This document shows positions 55,127-63,316 of a stretch of DNA of 64,000 bases, in pieces. The notes beneath the pieces were generated by a model. The model was not told the DNA's origin and did not search any database. It saw only the letters and a list, made by a program, of their open reading frames with translations. The DNA is from Clostridium sp. MD294 (GTDB taxonomy: Bacteria; Bacillota; Clostridia; Lachnospirales; Anaerotignaceae). The DNA lies in contig NZ_CP097810.1 of assembly GCF_000364165.2 (NCBI RefSeq), positions 1,426,001-1,490,000 on the forward strand. Reading direction: 5' to 3'. A program made the position numbers and the translations under genes. How positions within the stretch are numbered: position 1 is the stretch's first letter; every line of letters begins with the position of its first letter.

Positions 55127-55627
55127 ATGTTTGAGAACTTTGATTTTACTAATTTTTGGAACGATGATGTTAAAAATATGGATTTGATTGGAGAGCCTCC
55201 ATCTGATGAGTTAATTGCAGAAATCGAAAAAGAGCTTGGTTACAAATTGCCTGCTTCTTACATTTGGTTAATGAAACAGCATAATGGAGGTTTGGTTAAC
55301 AAAACAGAGTTTCTAGTAACTGTATCAAACGATTGGAAGATAATAGGTATCATTGATTTTATAAAAATCAATGATATTTGTGATGAAAGTGAATATAGGA
55401 AAAATGAGTGGGGATACCCTGATATTGGTGTAGCAATTTGTGATACGCCTTCTGCTGGACATGAAATGATTTTTTTAGATTATCGTGAGTGTGGTAGGCA
55501 AGGAGAACCTAAAGTAGTACATATTGACCAAGAATTAGATTATGAAATTACTCTTTTAGCGGATAATTTTGAAGATTTCGTTAGAGGACTTGTAGACTTT
55601 GTAGACTTAGAAGAATTGGAAGAATAA
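55127..55627 (+). CDS. SMI1/KNR4 (SUKH) family protein
   Basis: 166 residues with AAAGGAGAATG. The SUKH pattern is present: PPSDELIAEIEKELGYKLPASYIWLMKQHNGG in the first half, then the Trp/Gly-rich WGYPDIGVAICDTPSAGHEMIFLDYREC strand region and a DFEDFVRGLVD helix at the end. SUKH proteins are often immunity proteins for polymorphic toxins. No toxin gene is next to it, so it is an orphan immunity-type or housekeeping member. Short motifs in this description are from the protein itself. Confidence 0.85.
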   Translation: MFENFDFTNFWNDDVKNMDLIGEPPSDELIAEIEKELGYKLPASYIWLMKQHNGGLVNKTEFLVTVSNDWKIIGIIDFIKINDICDESEYRKNEWGYPDIGVAICDTPSAGHEMIFLDYRECGRQGEPKVVHIDQELDYEITLLADNFEDFVRGLVDFVDLEELEE

Positions 55628-55684
55628 GTGAATGTTAGGTTTGTTTCCATATAATATAATGTAACAGTAGTTTTAGTATGAAAG

Positions 55685-55717
55685 AAGCACTCACTTTTTT
55701 ATAGTGAGTGCTTTTTT
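55685..55717. terminator. Bidirectional terminator after the SUKH gene
   Basis: AAGCACTCACT pairs with AGTGAGTGCTT around TTTTTAT, with T residues after. It also serves the convergent DAHP synthase gene. Confidence 0.88.
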
Positions 55718-55718
55718 A

Positions 55719-56747
55719 TCAAACATTATCTGCCATATAAAGAAGCAGTTCTTTTGTAGTATCCCAACCTATACAAGCATCTGTAATAGATTTTCCATAA
55801 ACATGACCATCTGTTTTTTGATTACCTTCTTCAATAAAGCTTTCAATCATGACGCCTTTTACCATATTGTGTATGTCTTTGTTTATTTTTCTGTTGTGCA
55901 ATACTTCTGCTACAATTCTTGGCTGTTCATAATATATTTTTTTAGAATTGGCATGGTTTGCATCTACCATAACACAAGGATTTACAAGGCCGTGTTTTTG
56001 ATAAAGTTCATGTACTAATATCATATCTTCATAGTGATAATTTGGTATGTTTTGACCATGTTTGTTAATAGAGCCACGTAATATAGCGTGAGCATAAGGA
56101 TTACCTGTAGTAGAAACTTCATGGTCACGATACATAAATGTATGACCAGATTGTGCTGCGTGTATAGAATTAAGCATAACACTATAATCACCACTTGTAG
56201 GATTTTTCATACCTACAGGCACATCAATACCACTAGAAACTAATCTATGCTGTTGATTTTCAACAGAACGAGCACCTATAGCAATATAGGAAAGCATATC
56301 ATTGACATAGGGTAAATTTTCAGGATAAAGCATTTCATCTGCTGCTGTCAAATGGGACTCTTCTATTGCTCTGATGTGCATTTTTCTAAGTGCTACAATG
56401 CCTTTTAATATATTTGCACCTTTTTCAGGGTCAGGCTGATGAAGCATACCTTTGTAACCTTCTCCTGTTGTTCTAGGTTTGTTTGTATAAATGCGAGGTA
56501 TAATAAATAATTTTTGTTTTACTTCGTCATTTAGTTTTGCTAAACGAGAAACGTAATCACATACAGCATATTCATCACTGGCAGAGCAAGGGCCAACTAC
56601 AACAATAAATTTGTCTTTTTTTCCCTCTAATATTTCTTTCATTTCTTCATCACGTTGTTTTTTTATGGCTTGTAATTTTGATGACATAGCCACTTTTTCG
56701 AGCATTTCCTCAGGAGAGGGAATGTTTTGTATTACTTTGAAACTCAT
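55719..56747 (-). CDS. aroF: 3-deoxy-7-phosphoheptulonate (DAHP) synthase
   Basis: 342 residues from the ATG at 56747 (AAAGGA site); a TTG nine bases upstream is less likely. A class I-alpha (AroF/G/H-type) enzyme joining phosphoenolpyruvate and erythrose 4-phosphate, the first step to aromatic amino acids. Motifs: VVGPCSASD, IPRIYTNKPRTTGEGYKGM, GARSVENQQHR, VGMKNPTSGD and the metal-site segment VDANHANSKK. The feedback type (Phe, Tyr or Trp) cannot be told from sequence here. It is 4.8 kb from the aroE-aroK fusion and next to trpS. Confidence 0.95.
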   Translation of the reverse strand: MSFKVIQNIPSPEEMLEKVAMSSKLQAIKKQRDEEMKEILEGKKDKFIVVVGPCSASDEYAVCDYVSRLAKLNDEVKQKLFIIPRIYTNKPRTTGEGYKGMLHQPDPEKGANILKGIVALRKMHIRAIEESHLTAADEMLYPENLPYVNDMLSYIAIGARSVENQQHRLVSSGIDVPVGMKNPTSGDYSVMLNSIHAAQSGHTFMYRDHEVSTTGNPYAHAILRGSINKHGQNIPNYHYEDMILVHELYQKHGLVNPCVMVDANHANSKKIYYEQPRIVAEVLHNRKINKDIHNMVKGVMIESFIEEGNQKTDGHVYGKSITDACIGWDTTKELLLYMADNV

Positions 56748-56861
56748 ATTATACAAATCCTTTCGATTTTAATTTACATTATATCATAGTAAAAATTGTT
56801 GTATTTTGCAAGTAATTTTATAGTAATGCACAATGCACGATAAATATTTATAACAATGTTG

Positions 56862-56889
56862 TTGACAAATAATAAAAAAAGATTAAAAT
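56862..56889 (+). promoter_or_regulatory. Promoter of the trpS T-box transcript
   Basis: TTGACA and TAAAAT are spaced by 16 bp, starting transcription shortly before the T-box. Another TATAAT lies at 56901 but lacks a matching -35. Confidence 0.5.
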
Positions 56890-56907
56890 AATATTAGTGA
56901 TATAATG

Positions 56908-57184
56908 TGAAAGCGTTGACCAAGAGTAAGTACACAATAAAAACTGATTTTAGAAAGTTGGTGTTTGATGCAAACCAATACAGTTTTATTGTTGGAATGG
57001 ACTTGTGAGTAGAAACAGAATTTCTTATTAGAATAGTATGTAACTCGGTATTCTCCCGTTATAGAGAATGTTGTATTTTCTGTACAACAATAAGAGGGTT
57101 ATAGATATAACCAATAGAGGTGGCACCGCATAAAAATATTATGTCCTCTGTGTATTTTTGAAATATACAGGGGATTTTTTTATT
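56908..57184 (+). promoter_or_regulatory. trpS: T-box riboswitch (tRNA-Trp) of trpS
   Basis: Stem I begins near CAAGAGTAAGTA and ends near GGAATGGACTTG, whose internal loop presents UGG (56998-57000), the tryptophan codon, as specifier. The T-box sequence AGAGGTGGCACCGC is at 57116-57129, followed by a terminator (GTCCTCTGTGTATTT pairing with AAATATACAGGGGA, then T tract) to 57184. Uncharged tRNA-Trp would stabilise the antiterminator and allow trpS to be expressed. Confidence 0.93.
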
Positions 57185-57218
57185 TTTATACTATTTTGAG
57201 CAAAAAAAGGAGAGAAAA

Positions 57219-58229
57219 ATGATGTCAGAACAACAAAAAAAAATTATATTTAGTGGTATGCAGCCTTCTGGGCTGATTACATTGGGGAATTATTTAGGAG
57301 CACTGAATAACTGGAGAAAATTACAAGATGAGTATAACTGTTTATATTGTATTGTAGATATGCACGCAATTACAGTACGTCAAGACCCTTCTAAATTAAG
57401 AAAACAAGCAAAAGAATTACTTTTGCAATATTTGGCTGTAGGATTAGACCCTCAAAAAAGTATATTATATTATCAGTCCCACGTGCCTCAACACGCAGAA
57501 TTAGGTTGGATATTAAATTGCTATACTTATATGGGAGAACTCAATAGAATGACACAGTTCAAAGAAAAATCACTTTCTCATGCAGATAATATCAATGCAG
57601 GATTGTTTACTTATCCTGTGCTTATGGCAGCAGATATATTATTATATCAAACAGATTTAGTACCAGTAGGAGAAGACCAAAGACAACATTTGGAAATTAC
57701 AAGAGATATAGCAGGGCGTTTTAATGGTATATATGGTGATGTATTTAAAATACCAGAAGCATATATTGGCAAAGTGGGTGCGAGAATTATGGCATTGCAA
57801 GAACCTACTAAAAAAATGTCAAAATCTGATGAAAATAAAAATAATACTATAGCATTGTTAGATGAGCCTGCTGTGATTATGAATAAAATTAAAAGAGCAA
57901 TGACAGACTCTGAAAATGAAGTGCGTTATAGTGAAGAAAAAGCTGGTATTAGAAATTTACTTGATATTTATTGTGCTGTAACAGGACAAACAATAGCACA
58001 AGCAGAAAAAGAATTTGTAAATGTGGGATATGGTACATTTAAAAAAGCAGTAGGAGAAGCTGTTGTAGCGAATTTAGAACCAATACAGCAAAAAGTAAAA
58101 GAATTAGAAAAAAATCAAGATTATGTTGATGATATTATAAAACAAGGAGCAGAAAAAGCTTCTGCGTTAGCACAAAAAACATTGCGAAAAGTACACAAAA
58201 AAATAGGATTTCCTCAAAGAATATTATAA
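57219..58229 (+). CDS. trpS: Tryptophanyl-tRNA synthetase
   Basis: 336 residues, normal size. Class I signatures: KIIFSGMQPSGLITLGNYLGA (HIGH-type, here GNYLG) at the N-terminus and KKMSKSDENK (KMSKS) near 200. It charges tRNA-Trp. AAAGGAGAG precedes the start at 57219; the ATG just after is an alternative. Controlled by the T-box upstream; a terminator-like hairpin follows. Confidence 0.97.
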   Translation: MMSEQQKKIIFSGMQPSGLITLGNYLGALNNWRKLQDEYNCLYCIVDMHAITVRQDPSKLRKQAKELLLQYLAVGLDPQKSILYYQSHVPQHAELGWILNCYTYMGELNRMTQFKEKSLSHADNINAGLFTYPVLMAADILLYQTDLVPVGEDQRQHLEITRDIAGRFNGIYGDVFKIPEAYIGKVGARIMALQEPTKKMSKSDENKNNTIALLDEPAVIMNKIKRAMTDSENEVRYSEEKAGIRNLLDIYCAVTGQTIAQAEKEFVNVGYGTFKKAVGEAVVANLEPIQQKVKELEKNQDYVDDIIKQGAEKASALAQKTLRKVHKKIGFPQRIL

Positions 58230-58261
58230 GTGTTTTTTATACTGTATATAAAAATATTTAT

Positions 58262-58304
58262 AAATCAGTAAAACTTTTTTATTTGTAAAAAGTTTTACTG
58301 ATTT
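58262..58304 (+). terminator. Terminator-like hairpin after trpS
   Basis: AAATCAGTAAAACTTTTT and AAAAAGTTTTACTGATTT pair around a short loop. The tract after it is not T-rich, so termination efficiency is uncertain. Confidence 0.6.
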
Positions 58305-58372
58305 GCTATATGTTGTGACGATTTTTTATTTTTGAATAATACTATTTTAAAATTATGAAGAAAGGAATGACT

Positions 58373-59452
58373 ATGCAAGCTATATTAAAATGGCCTGGAG
58401 GAAAAGAAAAAGAACTTCCAGTTATAAAAAGAAATATGCCTGAATATTCGGGACGATATATAGAGCCATTTGTTGGTGGAGGAGCAGTTTTTTTTGGTAT
58501 AAATCAATCTCATTGTTATATTAATGATAAATCATTTGATTTGATAAATCTATATCATTGTATTAAAATACGAGATGATGATTTTGTGAAATACATTCAG
58601 TTAGAATATAATGAATTTAGAAGTATAGATAGTATTGTAGATAAAAATCCAAATGATGTAATACTTTTATATCATTGTGAAATTTCTGTTGCTGATTTTA
58701 TTATGAAATATAAAAATGTGTTTTCAGAAATGGCTGAACAACATCATGATATATTTATAGAAGAACTTCATAAAAATTTGAAAAATAAAATTAGTCGTTG
58801 CAAAAAATTAGAAATTCAAAAAGGAGAAATTACAAATAGTGATAGAATTGATAATATAGAGTCTGCTTTAAAATCTGCATATTATATGTACATGAGATAT
58901 TTGCACAATATTTCACATAAATTTACATTAGGAAGAAGGGCAGCGATATTTTTTTTTATAAGAGAGTATTGTTATTCTTCTATGTTTAGATATAATAGCA
59001 AAGGAGAATTTAATGTACCATATGGCGGTATATCTTATAATAGAAAAGATTTTCAAAAGAAAATAAATTATGTTTTATCAGATGCTATATATAAAAAACT
59101 TTGTCAAACAAATATATGTAATATGGATTTTGAAGATTTTATAAACAGTTTATTTCTTACAAAAGATGATTTTCTGTTTTTAGACCCTCCATATGACAGT
59201 GATTTTTCTACCTATGCCCAAAATAAATTTGACAAACAAGACCATATTCGTTTATGTGAATGTTTAAAAAAAACACAGGCTAAAATAATGCTTATAATAA
59301 AAAATACAGAATATATCTATAATTTATATAAAAATGATTTTAATATTGCAAGCTTTGATAAAACTTATTTAGTAAGTTTTATGAATAGAAATGAAAAAAA
59401 TGTAAAACACCTTGTCATAACAAATTATAAAAAGAATACCTTCTCAGAATGA
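58373..59452 (+). CDS. DNA N6-adenine methyltransferase (Dam/D12 class)
   Basis: 359 residues from the ATG at 58373 (MQAILKWPGGK), which has AAAGGA at good spacing; an ATG 18 bp upstream is rejected. The D12 class plan is visible: WPGGKEKEL (motif X), IEPFVGGGAVFF (motif I) and the catalytic DPPY near 270-273 in FLFLDPPYDSDFSTY. It has a long helical target-recognition insert (about 95-235). Convergent with the endonuclease gene that ends 28 bp away, so it is probably the modification half of a type II system. The recognition site is unknown. Confidence 0.88.
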   Translation: MQAILKWPGGKEKELPVIKRNMPEYSGRYIEPFVGGGAVFFGINQSHCYINDKSFDLINLYHCIKIRDDDFVKYIQLEYNEFRSIDSIVDKNPNDVILLYHCEISVADFIMKYKNVFSEMAEQHHDIFIEELHKNLKNKISRCKKLEIQKGEITNSDRIDNIESALKSAYYMYMRYLHNISHKFTLGRRAAIFFFIREYCYSSMFRYNSKGEFNVPYGGISYNRKDFQKKINYVLSDAIYKKLCQTNICNMDFEDFINSLFLTKDDFLFLDPPYDSDFSTYAQNKFDKQDHIRLCECLKKTQAKIMLIIKNTEYIYNLYKNDFNIASFDKTYLVSFMNRNEKNVKHLVITNYKKNTFSE

Positions 59453-59470
59453 AACTGAGAAAGTATTCTA
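59432..59470. terminator. Shared terminator between methyltransferase and endonuclease genes
   Basis: AGAATACcTTCTCAG pairs with CTGAGAAaGTATTCT around a short loop; its left arm lies within the end of the methyltransferase coding region. It serves both convergent genes. Confidence 0.85.
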
Positions 59471-59480
59471 TTATTTTAAT

Positions 59481-60353
59481 TTATTCTCCTATACAATCGC
59501 TTATCATGTTATTGATGCGTTTATTCAAATTTATTTCTTCAAGGGCTTTTTGATAAATTTGAGTAAACTCTTCATATGTAATTCCATTAGGCAAAATTTT
59601 GTTCCAAAAGTCTTTTCCAATTAGAAACATAGAAGGATAATGCAAATGTTTTTTAACAGCACCTTTCCATGTATTTCCTTCACCATCTTTGTTATAAAGT
59701 GTTGAAAAATATACATTACAATTTTCAATACCCATATCAACATATATTGTAAGAAGTTTTTCAACATTTGCTGGTGCATTAGAGCTGTCTAAATCTCCGC
59801 CAGCTTTTAATTCCATAATATTCCACATTTCACCATCAAAAAAAGCTAAATCTACAGGTTTTGTTTGTATGGTATTTGATTTGTATTTATTTGATAATGG
59901 TAACAAAGTACTTTTAATATTTGGCATTGTGACACGGCTTTCTATTCTGCTTTTTCCTTTACCTTGTGCCTCATTATTCGCTCTAAATGCAGCAATTTCA
60001 CCTCTTAAATCTCCATTTGTAGTATCAACATCTGTTATTACAATCTGGCCAGAAATAGAAGAGGCATTAACATTTGGAGGTATAGTAATGTTACGTGGAT
60101 TAACTATTGTTGGAACATTGTTATTACCAAAACGTAATCTTGCTATTCTTTTTGCACACGTTTCAATTGCAAATCCACTTTTGGATTCAAAACTACTTAC
60201 AAAAACCATATTTGCAGTAATACGTTCGTCCATTTGGCTAAGTAGAAAATTATTCACTTTTTTTGCATAATTTGCTGAAAAATCTGCTTCAATAATATTT
60301 ATTAGTTTTGAAAATTCATCAATTACAATTGCTTTTATTTTTTCTTTCATCAT
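59481..60353 (-). CDS. Type II restriction endonuclease, TdeIII-like
   Basis: 290 residues from the ATG at 60353 with AGGAGG upstream; the longer frame from 60395 would contain the RBS. A PD-(D/E)xK core is visible in PVDLAFFDGEMWNIMELKAGGDLD (Asp then Glu-Leu-Lys), followed by NAPANVEKLLTIYVDMG. The ELKAGGDLD...NVEKL pattern recalls restriction enzymes of the TdeIII group, a recollection not tested by search. Its gene is convergent with the adenine methyltransferase, forming a compact restriction-modification locus. If truly TdeIII-like (GGNCC), the adenine-type partner would be surprising. The family is moderately sure, the specificity is not. Confidence 0.65.
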   Translation of the reverse strand: MMKEKIKAIVIDEFSKLINIIEADFSANYAKKVNNFLLSQMDERITANMVFVSSFESKSGFAIETCAKRIARLRFGNNNVPTIVNPRNITIPPNVNASSISGQIVITDVDTTNGDLRGEIAAFRANNEAQGKGKSRIESRVTMPNIKSTLLPLSNKYKSNTIQTKPVDLAFFDGEMWNIMELKAGGDLDSSNAPANVEKLLTIYVDMGIENCNVYFSTLYNKDGEGNTWKGAVKKHLHYPSMFLIGKDFWNKILPNGITYEEFTQIYQKALEEINLNKRINNMISDCIGE

Positions 60354-60524
60354 AAAAATCCTCCTATGTTCAGTAGTTTTCATAAAAATAAGCAAATGCT
60401 GTTTTTATCAATATTATTATATATTTTAAATTTTTTCAATAAATATTATAGTTAATTGTATTAGTATTAAGTTTTTAAAATATCAGCCGATAATAGTAAT
60501 AACAAAAATAAATAGTGTGACATC

Positions 60525-60577
60525 GGGCTTATGGAATAGAGTACAAATGTGCTTTTATTCTGTAAGCCCTTTTTTTT
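60525..60577 (+). terminator. Terminator-like leader hairpin of rtcB
   Basis: GGGCTTA pairs with TAAGCCC, enclosing GAATA/TATTC and GTAC/GTGC helices in one extended stem of 45 nt, followed directly by eight T residues and then the rtcB RBS. As a terminator in front of a gene it could act as an attenuator, or it could be the end of an unannotated small RNA starting near 60480. Confidence 0.7.
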
Positions 60578-60597
60578 GCAAAAAGGAGGAAAATACT

Positions 60598-61794
60598 ATG
60601 AAAATTATTGGAAAACAAAATGAAGCGATTGTGTATGGCAATACTATAGAAGATAGTGCAATAGAACAAATACAGATGTTATGTGACCAAGTGTTTATAA
60701 AACATAGTAAAATAAGAATAATGCCAGATGTGCATACAGGGGCAGGCTGTACTATAGGTATGACTATGACAATAAGTGACAAAGTAGTACCTAATATTGT
60801 GGGAGTAGATATAGGCTGTGGTATGTATACAGTTTGTCTAGGAAAAATAGAAATTGATTTTGAAAAATTAGATGCTGTAGTACACACTATTCCTTCTGGT
60901 AAAAATGTTTGGGAAGGCAAACAAAAGCAATTTGATTTGACAGTGTTAAACTGTTATAGAAGTTTAAAAGACACTAAAAGAATAATGAGAAGTATAGGCA
61001 CATTAGGAGGAGGCAATCATTTTATTGAAATTGAAAAAACAAAAGATAATGTAAAATATATGGTAATACATACAGGAAGCCGTAATCTAGGAAAACAAGT
61101 AGCAAATTATTATCAGGACATGGCAATAGACTTGCAAAAAGGAAAAGAAGAATATTTTCAAAAAAAGGAACAAATGATAGCACAATATAAAGCAGAAGGC
61201 AGAAGAAAAGAATTACAAAAAGCATTGAAAGAAATTACATGGATACCAAAGGAGTTGGAAATGCCAGAAGATTTATGTTTTTTGTATGGGAAATATATGC
61301 AGCAATATTTACAAGATATTGAAATATGTCAACAATTTGCAGTACAAAATAGAGAATTGATTGCACAAAAAATAATAGAAGGTATGAATTGGAAAGTAGA
61401 AGAAGCATTTCATACCATACATAACTATATTGATGTAGAAGAAAATATTGTTAGAAAAGGGGCAATTTCTGCAAAAAAAGGAGAAAAAGTACTTATTCCT
61501 ATCAATATGAAAGAGGGCAGTATATTGGCAATAGGAAAAGGAAATGAAGAATGGAATTATTCCGCTCCGCATGGTGCAGGAAGGCTGTTTAGCAGAAGCC
61601 AAGCAAAAGAGTGTTTTACATTAGAACAATATCAAAAAGAAATGGAAGGCATTTATACTACTTGTGTAACTGAAAAAACACTTGACGAGTCCCCTATGGC
61701 TTATAAAAAATTGGAAGATATTATAAATGCAGTACAACAAACAGTAGATGTTGTAGAAGTAATGAAACCAATGTATAATTTTAAAGCAGAATAG
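60598..61794 (+). CDS. rtcB: RtcB-type RNA ligase
   Basis: 398 residues from the ATG at 60598 with AAAAAGGAGGAAA; the longer frame runs through the leader hairpin and is rejected. RtcB joins RNA ends carrying 2',3'-cyclic or 3'-phosphate to 5'-OH ends using GTP and Mn2+. Metal/GMP motifs are intact: MPDVHTGAGCTIG, VGVDIGCGMYT (metal Cys), GGGNHFIE, IHTGSRNLGK and the guanylylated His325 in SAPHGAGRLFSRSQA. This is the shorter RtcB form. RtcB repairs cleaved tRNA/rRNA; kptA, another RNA-end enzyme, begins about 2 kb downstream. Confidence 0.95.
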   Translation: MKIIGKQNEAIVYGNTIEDSAIEQIQMLCDQVFIKHSKIRIMPDVHTGAGCTIGMTMTISDKVVPNIVGVDIGCGMYTVCLGKIEIDFEKLDAVVHTIPSGKNVWEGKQKQFDLTVLNCYRSLKDTKRIMRSIGTLGGGNHFIEIEKTKDNVKYMVIHTGSRNLGKQVANYYQDMAIDLQKGKEEYFQKKEQMIAQYKAEGRRKELQKALKEITWIPKELEMPEDLCFLYGKYMQQYLQDIEICQQFAVQNRELIAQKIIEGMNWKVEEAFHTIHNYIDVEENIVRKGAISAKKGEKVLIPINMKEGSILAIGKGNEEWNYSAPHGAGRLFSRSQAKECFTLEQYQKEMEGIYTTCVTEKTLDESPMAYKKLEDIINAVQQTVDVVEVMKPMYNFKAE

Positions 61795-61828
61795 TTTATA
61801 TAAAAGTAAAAAAAGGAGGTAGTATATT

Positions 61829-62632
61829 TTGAATTTAAAATTAAATATGTTAACATTCAAAGAAATTTTTAAGCATTATGACATATATGAACAAGAAATT
61901 GAATATGGTGGAGTGCCAGGACAAGGAGAAATGATTGTTAACTATTTTTGCCATAAATTTTTATGTTTTAAAAAAGGGAACAATAAAGAAGTGGCTGCAA
62001 TGAGTTTAAGTGAAATAGAAAATAGTAAAGAAAGGCGAGTAGGAAATGTAATATTAAAAGAGATAGGAATAGGGCTAAAATTTGGAGAGAAAATTGATAT
62101 AAAAGAAATAGAAAAAATATGTGGTGCTCCTGTTGCAATAGATTATGATTTTACAGATATGTTCCGATACCACTATAGTATATCACCAGATTTGTTTATT
62201 TGTATAGAAGTAAAAGAACAAAATAATAAGCTAATTGGTTTGGAAATTATAAATGATGTAGAAGTGATTTCAGAAATAATTGACTGTAGAAAAAGTATAG
62301 GAAAAGATAGAAGAATATATCATGTAGTGCTAGATAGAAAACAGTACTATAAATTGGAGTGTCTTTTAAGAGGAAATAACACATTGTCAAAGTATTTAGC
62401 AGAAAATAAAGCAATTTGTGGCTATGAATTGTTTAAAGAAATCATTTGTCAGCTAGAACTTTTAAAAGAAGATGGCTGTGGTATAGAGGAATATGGAATA
62501 CCTATATTAAAAGCTATTACTTCACAAATTTATTCTAAAAATGAGTATTATTTTGTAAAACAGATAGGAGCAAAAGAATTTGTGTGTGAAGAAGATTTTG
62601 TAGTAAAATTTGATTTAAAAAGCGAAATATAG
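61829..62632 (+). CDS. Uncharacterised protein downstream of rtcB
   Basis: 267 residues from a TTG at 61829, which has AGGAGGTAG about 9 bp upstream; ATG 18 bp later is an alternative. There is no signal or membrane segment; the protein is alpha/beta with many charged residues. Readable segments include GGVPGQGEMIVNYFCHKF near residue 27 and KYLAENKAICGYELFKEIICQLELL in the last third. No known family recognised. It follows rtcB by 35 bp on the same strand, so it may be cotranscribed and could assist or regulate RNA repair; that is only inference from position. Confidence 0.75.
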   Translation: MNLKLNMLTFKEIFKHYDIYEQEIEYGGVPGQGEMIVNYFCHKFLCFKKGNNKEVAAMSLSEIENSKERRVGNVILKEIGIGLKFGEKIDIKEIEKICGAPVAIDYDFTDMFRYHYSISPDLFICIEVKEQNNKLIGLEIINDVEVISEIIDCRKSIGKDRRIYHVVLDRKQYYKLECLLRGNNTLSKYLAENKAICGYELFKEIICQLELLKEDGCGIEEYGIPILKAITSQIYSKNEYYFVKQIGAKEFVCEEDFVVKFDLKSEI

Positions 62633-62652
62633 TATAAATAGGGAGGTATCAC

Positions 62653-63195
62653 ATGAGAGAAGTTGCTTTGTATATTGCTATGAGTGTTGATGGATATATT
62701 GCAGATAAAAATGGTAAAGTAGATTTTTTAAAAGGGCAAAATGATACAGAACAAAATGGAGATAGTTATGATAATTTTATAAAAGAGGTAGATACTGTTG
62801 TAATGGGCTGGAATACTTATTATCAAATTGTAACAGAACTATCTCCAAATGAATGGGTTTATAATGATATGATGAGCTATGTCATTACACATAGAACATT
62901 AAATTCTACAGACAATATTGTATTTACACAAACTGCACCATGTGATTTAGTGAAGCAGTTAAAACAGCAAAAAGGAGAAAAAATATGGATTTGTGGCGGT
63001 AGTAATATCATTCAACCACTTATTCAAAATGAATTGATTGATGAATATATTATTTCTATTGTACCAACTATATTAGGTTCAGGTATTAGACTTTTTGGAC
63101 AATTACAATGTGAAATAAAATTAAAATTAGTACAAACACAATATCATAATGGCATTACAGAATTGGTTTATAAAAAAAGGGAATGTAATAATTAA
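62653..63195 (+). CDS. RibD C-terminal/dihydrofolate-reductase-like protein
   Basis: 180 residues with GGGAGGTAT before the ATG. Starts VALYIAMSVDGYIADKNGKVDFL, typical of the RibD_C/YwjB/YyaP group, then VVMGWNTYYQIV, KIWICGGSNIIQPLIQ and VPTILGSGIRLFG. The fold binds NADPH; these stand-alone proteins have no firm function and are not the main folate reductase. It follows the unknown gene by 20 bp. Confidence 0.88.
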   Translation: MREVALYIAMSVDGYIADKNGKVDFLKGQNDTEQNGDSYDNFIKEVDTVVMGWNTYYQIVTELSPNEWVYNDMMSYVITHRTLNSTDNIVFTQTAPCDLVKQLKQQKGEKIWICGGSNIIQPLIQNELIDEYIISIVPTILGSGIRLFGQLQCEIKLKLVQTQYHNGITELVYKKRECNN

Positions 63196-63204
63196 AAATA
63201 TATA

Positions 63205-63233
63205 TTGAAAATATTGTAGTAATGCTGTATAAT
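63205..63233 (+). promoter_or_regulatory. Promoter of the queT transcript
   Basis: TTGAAA and TATAAT are spaced by 17 bp, about 30 bp before the preQ1 riboswitch. This is the best-matching promoter in the window's right end. Confidence 0.7.
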
Positions 63234-63259
63234 TAAAAATTGTTTGTAACAATAAAAAA

Positions 63260-63306
63260 AAGAGATGTTCCTTGCATAACCATCTCGAAAATAAAAAACA
63301 GGGAGG
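63260..63306 (+). promoter_or_regulatory. queT: preQ1-I riboswitch of queT
   Basis: A 47-nt element: P1 GAGATG/CATCTC (63262-63267, 63281-63286), loop TTCCTTGCATAAC, then an A-rich tail GAAAATAAAAAACAGGG. Loop CCTTG can pair with CAGGG in the tail to make the class I pseudoknot, and that second strand overlaps the Shine-Dalgarno GGGAGG of queT. Binding of preQ1 should hide the RBS, so translation is shut off. Compact size, A-rich tail and the queuosine-transport gene after it fit the class. Confidence 0.85.
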
Positions 63307-63316
63307 AATTTTTATT

